Part shown: piece by piece, positions 38,588 through 47,890 of the stretch
Position numbering within the stretch: the first letter of the stretch is position 1
Layout of the letters: each line of letters opens with the position of its first letter
Source of the DNA: Prorocentrum cordatum
Lineage: Eukaryota > Sar > Dinophyceae > Prorocentrales > Prorocentraceae
Direction: 5' to 3'
Length of the DNA stretch: 64,000 nt
Assembly (NCBI GenBank): GCA_963575745.1
Contig: CAUYUJ010021170.1
Location: 1,036,801-1,100,800 of the forward strand
Notes under the pieces: generated by a model
The model's input: only the letters and a program-made list of their open reading frames with translations
The model's database searches: none
Told to the model about the DNA's origin: nothing
Position numbers and translations under genes: made by a program

Positions 38588-39207
38588 CCTCCTGGGCACA
38601 GTCCTTCACGAACGCCCTCCCCCCGTAGTTACCCAGATCTCCTTGCGTCGTAAACAAGTCACGACGGACTTGTTCTCTTCATGTTCGGCCTATGGGGGCC
38701 CGCACTGGGCCCAGGGGCTGTCAAGCAACGACTCCAGATGAAAAGCCTGTCCCAGGGAAGGGGTCCAGACGCTTGCGGTGGGCGCGTCAGGAACAATCAC
38801 GACGTCGGGGGCCCGGTAAAATAGACGCATACGAAACATCCGCGGTAGGAAATCTAGGGGCGCGTTTGTTGACGGTCTCTGAGATCCCTGAGGTGTCCCA
38901 AGGTTTCTGCGGTCTCCCAAGGTCAACGGAGGATCCGAAATGTCCGTGGGTCACCTGCTCGCAGGCTAAATGCATATTTGGTGGACACACTGTGCCTCTG
39001 GAGTGCTCGGGGCAGTCGAGCGAAAAATCGGGAGGCGTTGTTGCCACCATGCCTATGGCCGTGATGCCGTGATTCGAGAAGTAGCGTTGCTGTTGAACAT
39101 ATGCCTGATATATGATAGAACTTCCATCACACCTGTAACTGCATCAAGTGTGCGTTTGTGTACATACAAGGGAATACACATGTATGTGTGTACGCGTGTA
39201 TATCAGA
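38588..39207. other. no gene; carries partner of the 3.6-kb dispersed repeat
   Basis: At 38,688-38,800 lies the partner of the repeat at 3,598-3,740. Near 38,880-38,930 a GAGGTGTCCCAAGGTTTC-like unit is repeated twice. No coding region is recognised. Confidence 0.5.
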
Positions 39208-40183
39208 GCGAGGGGGCTGAAACGAACGGTCATTCACTGTCCCTTGGTGCGTGGCTGAAGTGGAATTTTGCGATGCGGGTTATTATTGTTGTTGTTGGTG
39301 GTTGTTTGTTGTTTGTTGTTTGTTGTTTGCTGTCGTCGTCCCACCCGCGACCCGCCCCGCGATCCACCCGCGACCCACCCCGCGACCCACCCGCGACCCA
39401 CACGCGACACACCCCGCGACCCACCCCGCGACCCACCCGGCGACCCACCCGCGACCCACCCGCGACCCACCCGCGACCCACCCCGCGACCCGCCCGCGAC
39501 CCACCCCGAGACCCCCCTGGCGACCCACCCGCGACCCACCGGCGACCCACCTGCGACCCACCCGTGACCCACCCCGCGTCCCACCCGCGACCCACCCGCG
39601 ACCCACCCGCGACCCACCGCGACCCACCCGCGACCCTCCTGCGACCCACCCCGCAACCCACGCAAAATGTTCGGCGCCTGCGGCGGGTTTCTTTTGCATA
39701 GTTCCAGGTGGAGAACCTGCGACCCACCCGCGACCCAAACCGCGCCCGCGACCCACACGCGACCCACCGCCACCCACTCGCGACCCGCGACCCACACAAA
39801 ATGTTCGGCGCCTGCGGCGGGCTTCTTTTGCATTCGTTCCAGGTGGAGAACCTGCGACCCACCCGCGACCCAAACCGCGTTCAGTGTACAAATCAAAATG
39901 TTCGGCGCTTGCGGCGGGCTGCTTTTGAATTCCTTCCAGGTGGAGGTGGAGAACCCGCGACCCACCCGCGGCCCAAACTACGTTCACTGAACAAGCCTAA
40001 ACTTCGGCGCCTGCGGCGGGCTGTTTGTGAATTCCTTCCAGGTGGAGGTGGAGAGCCCGCGACCCACCCGCGACCCAAACTACGTTAACTGAACGAGCCA
40101 AACAACGTTCACTGAACGGCTCGACGCCCCCGTCGCCCGCGCCCGCCCCGCCACTCTTATCCGCAACTGCGGGGTGCTACGTA
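39208..40183 (+). repeat. ~0.97-kb dispersed repeat, right copy
   Basis: Same parts in the same order and orientation as 11,855-12,795: GGCTGAAACGAACGGTCATT, TTG-rich patch, (GCGACCCACCC)n (39,345-39,660), four units beginning TTCGGCGCCTGCGGCGGG or TTCGGCGCTTGCGGCGGG, the end AACGTTCACTGAACGGCTCG and GGGGTGCTACGT. Copies differ in minisatellite length and by scattered substitutions. Confidence 0.85.
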
Positions 40184-40185
40184 CA

Positions 40186-40290
40186 AAGAGAGAGAGGGAG
40201 AAAGAGAGAGAGAGAGAAAGAGGAAGAGAGAGAGAGAGAGAGAGAGCGAACGTGAAAAACACGAGAGAAAGAGAGAGAGAGAGAGGGATA
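40186..40290. repeat. (GA)n microsatellite
   Basis: GA dinucleotide array with AAAGAG and CGTGAAAAACACG interruptions. Confidence 0.85.
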
Positions 40291-41034
40291 CTAATTGTAT
40301 GGTATGGTCTGGAATCTCGTGTTGCACGGTAGGCCGCGTTATGGTAGAAGTATGTTGTATGCCGCGCTAGCCATAGTAGGATGTGCAATGGTATGCGATG
40401 CTCGTGTGTGTGTGTGGCGCTGCGAGATGCTATGGCATGATCGAGCATCATAGTTTCTAAGATGTTATGGAATGGTCAGAACTGTAATCTATTACTGCGT
40501 GCTGTTATAGTATGGTGTGTGTGTGTGTGCCCGCTCTGCCATTGCCGGTCTTGTGATGCTACGGTGCGCCAGGTTATGGGATGATGTGTTATGGTGTGTT
40601 ATGCTATGGCATGTTGCGTTCAGGCACGTTGATGTATCATGCCATGATGTGTTGTGATATGCTCTGTGCTGTTGGTCGTGTTCTGCCATGCTCACAGGGG
40701 CGTGAGTCTCGGGGACTCCTTCGATGGACCTGGGGATCTGGCGGCCGCGGTATGCAGCGTGGGCAAGTCGGGTCCCAAGGGGCGGGAGTCCGCGGGAGTC
40801 TCGGGAACTCTCGGTGGACCTGTGAGCGGGTCGGGAGGCCCAGGAACCCCTACCGGTCAGGTGGGGAACAATACAACCAATAAGAAGAGCCGTAGGGAGG
40901 GAGAGGGGAGGCACACATGCACAAGCAACACACATCTACGCCTACACCGAGGGTGCATGCACGCACGCATGCAGGGACCAGTGTTTCATCCTAGTTTGTT
41001 TCCTTGTTGCTCCTCTGCCTGCTCCCCCTTCCCA
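40291..41034. repeat. degenerate TATGG/ATGCTATGG-rich DNA, no gene
   Basis: To about 40,680 the plus strand carries many TATGG, GATGCTATGG and TGTTATGG words at 15-40-bp spacing. From 40,681 to 41,034 a GGGACTC/CTCGGGAACTC motif repeats several times. No coding region is recognised. Confidence 0.5.
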
Positions 41035-41720
41035 TCCTCCTCCTCCTCCTCCTCCTCCTCCTCCTCCTGACGACGTCGACGCCGACGTGGCTGTCGTTGG
41101 CGCCGCTGCTGTCACCGCCGCCGCCGTGGCCGCCGACGACGACGACAACGACGACGACGAAGACACCGAGGACGACGACACAGAGACCGACGACGACGAC
41201 GACGACGACGACAACAACGCCGACGACGGCGACGACGACGACGACACCCAGGACGACGAGACCGAGACCGACGACGACGACGAGGACGAGGACGACAACG
41301 CCGCCGCCACCGCCGCCGACGACGACGACGACGGAGGAGACGGAGGGCACGGGCGGGGCCTCCGCCGCAGGGGACGCGGCGCCGCAGAAACTGTCCGCGA
41401 GGGCGACGGCCTGCCGGCGCCAGCGGCCGAAACCGGTATCGTCGGTCGCGCCGCCGCCGCCGCCGGCGTCGCCTTCGCCGCTGCCGTCGTCGACGGCGGG
41501 AGAAGAGCGGAGACAAGAGGAATGGGGCGAACGAGAGGAGGAGGAGGAGGAGGAGGAGGAGGAGGAGGAGGAGGGAGGAGGAGGAGAGGAGGAGGAGGAG
41601 GAGGAGAGGAGGAGGAGGAGGAGGAGGAGGAGGAGGAGGAGGAGGAGGAGGAGGAGGAGAGGAGGAGGAGGAGGAGGAGGAGGAGGAGGAGGAGGAGGAG
41701 GCAGGAGGAGGCTCCTGGGA
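41035..41720. repeat. composite (TCC)n, (GAC)n and (GGA)n microsatellites
   Basis: TCC at about 41,035-41,068, interrupted GAC at about 41,125-41,345, then GGA at about 41,535-41,705. Frames of 250-300 codons on both strands are products of these arrays. Confidence 0.85.
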
Positions 41721-44110
41721 AAGGGACCTTGGAGGCCGGGGACGACGACGGCGACGTCGTCGCGGTCGGCGTCGTCGTCGCCGTCGTCGTCACTGTCGTC
41801 GTCGCAGTTGACGGGGTGGGCTGTGGCGGAGGAGGCCGATGAGCCATGATTGAGTTCGTTAATCGTAGAAAGACTGAATCTGCTTAAATCCGCTGAAAGA
41901 TACGTCTCCGAAGCTGGATTCCCCTCGAAACTCTATTCGGACCGCACTCCAGTGCTCCGGTGAGAGGTCCCGGGGTAGAGCTGTGGGGGGAACAGGAGGG
42001 GGAAGGATGGGTGAGGGGGAGATGAGGAAAGAGGCTCCAGGGGAGATCCGATGGGGCTAGAAGGTTGGGGGAATGTCCTCAAGAGTCCTGGTGGTCAAAG
42101 ACTTCTCTCCTTTTGCCAAGCAAGTTGGCCCTTTCCTGGCAATATAGTTTTCTTCCTGGCGGGCAACTGGAGAAGAGCCCAACTTGGTGCGACTTCCCGA
42201 AGAAGTGGTGCACGACGTTTCTCTCCAGTCACTTAAGCAGTTCGCAACTGATATGGGGAGAACAGTGGTGACCGTATACATAGTATGATACACCACATGT
42301 GAATGCACATGGTTCACTTCAGGTGCGTGTAAAAGCATAAACATATCGAACTCCTCACTAAAGCACCGTATGTGCATGTTACCTGTCTTGGGTGGTGCAA
42401 GCTACGTAGTGCAAGCTTGCGAAATAACCTACCTGTTGCAAGCCATGTGGCGTGAGCCATGTGGTACAAGTTACGATGTGCGAGCGATGTTGCACAGTAT
42501 GCACGTGGCGTAAGCTGCATGGCGCTGGCGATCTAGTGGAAGCTACGGGGCGCCAGCGGCCATTGCGTCCCAGTTGGGCCTTTGGGCCACATGAGCCTCA
42601 TGGCCCTGGTCTGTTTGGGCCCTGTGATCCGCATGGGTTTTAATCACGGTGGGCCATGTGAACTCTACGAGCACCGTGGGAAGCATGGACATCATCAGCC
42701 CCCTCGCCGTCCGCATGGGCCTGTGAGCCTGACGGGCCGCATCAGCACGGGGGCCCTGTGTGCCCTCAACTGCCCTGCGAACCCTATGAACCCCCATGGT
42801 CTGCCTGGGGCGACGCCGAGGACATCGCCGTGCTTACGCCACGGATCCGCCTGGCGGGTCTCGCCTCGCGCACGCGGGCGCTGAGCGCGAGGGCGCGGGA
42901 GAGCGGGGGAAGTAGGGCTGAGGCGTCCGCGCCTACGCCCAGCCCTCCTTGCCGCGTCGGCCCTGCTGAGAGGTGGCGGCGAGCGCGGCGGGGCGTAGTG
43001 GGCCTCTGGGCCCTTGACTGGCGAAAATCCCTCGCGCAAAAAAGTCCCTCCCACCCGCAGTGTCCATCCGACTGTCCGTCTGTCCGCATGTCCGGCCAGT
43101 GCCCCCGAGACGCGTTGCATCTGCCGGCGCCGTGCTGCAAGGGTCACTGCAGCCTGTCGGAGCTGGCGGCCCTGACGACGGGGGTTGCCAGAGATGCTCC
43201 TGGCCCAGGGTGTCCCCAGCCTCTGGCGCCATCGTGGAGCCTCTTGGTGCCCTCTGGGCCTGGTCGTGGGGGGGTGAGAGATTGCTCTGGAGGCCTTGGC
43301 CTCTGGAAATGCCTGGTGTGCCCTGGGCCAGGACCTCGTCGCCAGCACCCGAGGGGTGCGGCGGCCGTGGCGGTGCTGGACCACGGCAGGCGCCAGCGAG
43401 GCAGCACCCCTCAACAGGGCGAGGGTCCAGGTGTCCTGATGTGTCCTGTGGGCGAAGGGTCTTTTTCCGATCATCCTCCGAACGTATGCTAGCGCCAAAA
43501 TGTGCTTGTCCAAAGAAGCCCTTCAATACGGCCAGGCAGTGGCAACGAGGGCCAACACAGGCTGCGTGCTATCGGCGGCGTGAAAATGGGTGAACACGCA
43601 TACGCTGAGGCTAACACATGTCCTGAGGATTAACAATTTTTTTCGCTGGCACGCGCGCGCCTTCTCGTCGTCGTCGGCAAGGCAGCGGCGGCGGCGGCCG
43701 CGGCGAGGAAGACGCCGGCGCCTGCTGCAACAGCAGCGACCGCAACGCCCAGCGCCGCCTCGACAGGTGGCCCTGGGCCTCGCAGCACTTGGTGGCGTCC
43801 TGCGGCCGCCCGCGCTCGCCGACGCCGCTCGCCGACGCGGCCGCCGCAGAGGCCGCTCGCTTTGGTCGTTAAGGGCTTGACGACTTCTGCCGTCCCTCGA
43901 CTCTCGGTGGAGCGGCCACGATTTGCTCAAAAGTTCCTTGGATGTTTATTATGATCTACCTGGATTTACCTGGATGTACCTCTAGTGGTTTATACGTACC
44001 TTGATTTATCTAGCTTGATCCCCACAAGTCGATCGGTGAGAAGTCGTCAAGCCCGCAACTAGAGATTGGGTCTTAGGTTCTGCGAGAGGCCGCCGCCGAC
44101 GCCGTGCGGC
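41721..44110. other. no supported gene
   Basis: GC-rich with a short CGTCGTCG tail at 41,750-41,810. 42,390-42,550 holds a degenerate repeat of GTGGTGCAAGCTACGTAGTG-like words. Open frames of up to 270 codons between 42.6 and 43.9 kb are Gly/Pro/Arg/Ala-rich and show no domain. 43,940-44,020 has a repeated TACCTGGAT word. Confidence 0.5.
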
Positions 44111-44114
44111 TCGG

Positions 44115-44493
44115 CTCCTCTTCCTCCTCCTCCTCCTCCTCCTCCTCCTCCTCCTCCTGTTCCCTGCCTCCATCCCGCCCTCCCTCCCTCCCTCCTCCGT
44201 CCTTCTTGACCCCTGATCGCCCGATCGCTGCGAGCTGTCTCGTGCGGAGCGGATCGCTGATCGTCGCGCAGGCTGTCTCAGGGGCTCTGGTGAGGCAGAA
44301 CGGGAGCGACGGAGGAACCTCCCACACCACGCTGGAACCTCGGAAAAGGCATAGTAGATCTCACTTCCTCCTCCCTCCTCCCTCCTTCTTCTCCTCCTCC
44401 TCCACCTCCTCCTCCTCCTCCTCCTCCTCCTCGTCCTCCTGGTCCCCGTCCTTCGCCTCCTCCTCCTCCTCCTCCTCCTCCTCCTCCTCCTCC

Positions 44494-44551
<58 letters not shown>

Positions 44552-44552
44552 G
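44115..44552. repeat. (TCC)n and (TCA)n microsatellites
   Basis: TCC at 44,115-44,158 and 44,390-44,492, TCA/CATCAT at 44,493-44,550, with about 230 bp of unique DNA between the TCC blocks. Confidence 0.9.
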
Positions 44553-44739
44553 ACCTTCCTCCATGTTTCATTTCTCGTTCCTCATCCTCCTGCCTTCTCT
44601 TTCGTCCTCGTCCTCCTCCTCCCCCCTCACTCCTCATCCATTCCCCTCCATGATTCGCGTCCTTTCCCATCCATCCATCCAAACCCTTCCTTTCCCATCC
44701 GTCCCCATCCATGATTCATTCCCCTCCATCCCTCATCAT

Positions 44740-45520
44740 CCTGGGAGGTGATCCCTGGGGAGCCCCGGTGGCCCTCGCCCGCCCGGCATACCGCGGCCGC
44801 CAGTCCCCACGTGCCCCGGGTGGTCCATGGGGGTCCCGCCTCTCCAGCCCTGCATGACGAGGCCGCCAGGCCGAAATCACCCCCGCGTGCCCTTGAGCAT
44901 CATGCCTCGCCGAGTCCAGCCAGAGAGTCGTCGCGGCGCCACGCCATCCAGGCGTCATGACGTCACACCGTCCGTAAGCATCCACATCATACCTCAAGAC
45001 CAGATCTCAAGAGCACGTATCCAGAACCTACATCAGCACCACACATCAAGTTCATGCATCGGCCAAATATAACAAGAGCAACCCAGCACTCGTCACGAGA
45101 TGCACGCCGATAACAGCTACCATCATAAGACATCACAGCAGGGCATTGGCACCACACGTCAAAACAGTCACCAATAATGATCACTAAGGTAATCACGAGA
45201 TTAAATCAAGCACTCGAACCAAGCCATGACTAAATGGTACGCATCAGAACACACATACCGAACATCAAGCGCAAGCGTTGTTGCATGCACCAGTCACGCA
45301 CATCAAGTACACGACCACGGTCAACTACCTGACAACGAAGACCACACAGTAAACACATTGACCTAACACATTCACCAGTAGCACCTACCAACGGGATGCG
45401 CCAATGTTACATCGGCATTGCACCACCAAATGAATCAACACCAACACTATATATAAATCACAAACTAAACATATACCAGTGGAATACTTGACCACGAACG
45501 TTAAGAATCTCCTGGCGAAA
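44740..45520 (+). repeat. diverged dispersed repeat, partner at 56,560-57,500
   Basis: Both loci start with CCGCGGCCGCCA and CCCCA.G words, pass through a CCA.GCGTCA.GACG block, and then become an AT/CA-rich tract sharing CATTGGCACCA.ACGTC and CATCAACAC-like words. Similarity is patchy. The tail, to 45,520, has no coding content. Confidence 0.45.
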
Positions 45521-45544
45521 GACCCAACCATCTGCAGTTGTGAG

Positions 45545-46080
45545 TAACGCGTTGTGGGTGTCGCTTTCGGTGGAGCTCCCTGTGGGGCCACGAAACGCGT
45601 GAAGAACGTGCCGTAATGGGTGGGGTGGACGCATTCGGGCGGGGCCACTGGGGCCTTCGGTGGGGCTCACTATGGGCAACGAAACGCTGTCCTGGGTGTG
45701 GCTGACGCATGTGGCCACCCCCACTGGGGCCGCAGGTGGAGCTCTCTATGGGGCCACGAAGCGCTGTACTAGGTGTGGCGGACGCATGTGGCCACCCCCA
45801 CTGGGGCCGCAGATGGAGCTCCCTATGGGGCCAGGAAGCGCTGTACTGGGTTTGGCGGACGCATTTGGCCACCACCACTGGGGCCTTGCGTGGAGCTCCC
45901 TTTGGGGCCACGGAACACTGTACTGGGTGTGGCGGACGCACGTGGCCACTCCTCCCACTGGGGCCTTTGGTGGAGCTTCTTATGGGGCCACGAAGCGCTG
46001 TACTGGGTGTGGCGGGCGCATGTGGCCACCCCCACTGGGAGCTCCTTATGGGGCCACGAAGCGCTGTACTGGGTGAGCGA
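45545..46080 (-). repeat. minisatellite array, ~77-bp unit, ~7 copies
   Basis: Units start with GTGGAGCTCCCTATGGGGCC at about 45,570, 45,659, 45,736, 45,812, 45,890, 45,969 and 46,035. Each has GCTGTACTGGGTGTGGCGGA and GGCCACCCCCACTGGGGCC. It is the reverse complement of the family at 10,815 and 13,025. Confidence 0.85.
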
Positions 46081-47034
46081 AACGCAAGGAGGAAGGAGGG
46101 GGAGGAGGGGGAGGAGGGAGGAGGGGGAGGGGGGAGGAGGAGGAGACGCGGGGACCGTCTTTTCAAAACGAGGCCCTAACACCACAGGATGGTTTGGAAG
46201 AGTCTATCAAACTGATACACACAGATAAACAAGCAACTGACACACACAAACACACACGCCGATCATAAACACAGATAGCATACATTAGCAACGCACAGCA
46301 TCACTAACCACCACACATAAACGAGAATGCCATATCCGATACGTACACCACGCACTGTCAACAATGTTATACATCGGCACCCGCCATCAAGACCATACAT
46401 TATGACATTCGATGAGCCGTGAATGCATATGGCATACCCGGCACACATGTATAACACACCAGGCAACCATACACCAATGATGCACTTAAATGTGGCCGAT
46501 GCAGGGGATGACCGGAGCGCCCATGTGAGCTCAAAACAAGAAGCGAGTAGCGGGAACCAACGGCCACTAATGGTAATGACAAGCTGCGCGGGGGGGGCGA
46601 CAACCCTACTCAAACTCCGCCCCACGGCGGGGCTGCCACTAACTACCGCTAGTTGTCGCTAAGTTGCGTCCAACTTGAACAAGAACACATACATAACGGC
46701 AGCACCACACATACGTGATCGAAGTGTACAACGGGCGTGCGCAAATGGCACAAGTCCAATGTATAATGCCGTACACGCGTCATTCGTACGACTCCGTGCA
46801 TGGAAACAACACCTGAACAAACCCGCGTTCACACCAAGCATGCAGAACATATGCAACAGCAATGCGGCAGCATTTCTGCAACAGATCACTCTGTCGAGTC
46901 ATTCGCGACCGACTCCAACACTATTCGCGGCAGCTACATGGTGGGGGCCACGCGAAGCAAAGTACTTGCCATGCGGTTGTATTCGTGGTGCACGCATTTC
47001 CCCATGTGTGGTACTCCAGCGAGGCCCAATTACG
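46081..47034. other. no supported gene
   Basis: A GGA-rich patch at 46,085-46,145, then AT/CA-rich DNA with ACACACAAACACACACG at about 46,240-46,257 that resembles the 45.0-45.5-kb tract. No coding region is recognised. Confidence 0.5.
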
Positions 47035-47320
47035 AGGTGGCCCTAAGACAACCCAAGAGGCCCCGAAGAGGGCCCAAACTACGGCCCAAGAGGATATCTT
47101 AACGGCCCAACACGCCTCTAAGACGGCCCCCAAAAAGTCAAAGGAGGCCACCAGACGGTCAAAGAGACCCCACGACGAGGCCCCAGAAGGGCCCTAATGT
47201 GGCCTACAGAGGCCCCCAAGACGGACGCCAAAGGCGCCAGACTGCTCAAAAGCCTCCTGAGGACGACCCAAGGCGCCCCCAACAGGCCCCGAGCCTCAAG
47301 ACGCCCCCACTGGCCTCCCC
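47035..47320. repeat. degenerate tandem repeat, AAGACGGCCCCC-type units
   Basis: Units built on AAGAGGCCC, AAGACGGCC and CAAAGAGGCC words repeat with about 20-30-bp spacing, related to 1,190-1,400. Confidence 0.5.
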
Positions 47321-47890
47321 CCAAAGAGGCCACAGGAGAGGAGGGAAGAAGAGGGAAGGATTGAGACGACGACAGACAGGAGGAGAGACACGCCGGCACG
47401 GCGCGGAAGAGCGCGTCATGTGACAAGGTCCTCCCAACCTTGAGGACACGAGGTGTCACACGTTATGCCTCCCTGTGCGTCCCTCGAGCTCTCGCCACCA
47501 AGAGCGCTGAGATATCACTGCGGCGGGACGTGCCGCAGGCAGCTTGATAGACCCTCCTGGCCCCGAGTGTCCCCGGCCAGGCATGGTGGTGGTGAGTCTT
47601 CTGTGGAAGGGAAGCGGCTGGCGTGATCCAGGCAATGGGGTGGGAGGGAGGCAGCGCGGGCACACGTCCCGACGGTCCTGGGCAGCGAGCGCCAGGGGCA
47701 CGAAGCTGGATATACTAGCTTCGTTTCGCCATGCATTTTTGCTGCTGCGCCACGGCGTGCCATCGCCACCCGTCGTCGCACGCAGGCCCCGAAGGGAGGG
47801 AGGAAGGACGGGGAGGGGGAGGGGGAGGGGAAAGGGCTCTGGGGGTGAGCGTGAGGCGTCGGATGCCTCGGACTCGGAGCGCCGGACGAA
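47321..47890. other. 3' flank of PPWD1, no separate gene
   Basis: G/A-rich DNA that includes GGGAGGGGGAGGGGGAGGGG at 47,811-47,830. No canonical AATAAA was noted after the PPWD1 stop; dinoflagellate genes often lack it. Confidence 0.5.

Noticed and set aside
41004-41849. Long frames of 250-300 codons on both strands
   Set aside because: They are generated by (GAC)n and (GGA)n arrays and consist of Asp, Glu, Arg, Thr or Ser runs without any folded-domain signature.
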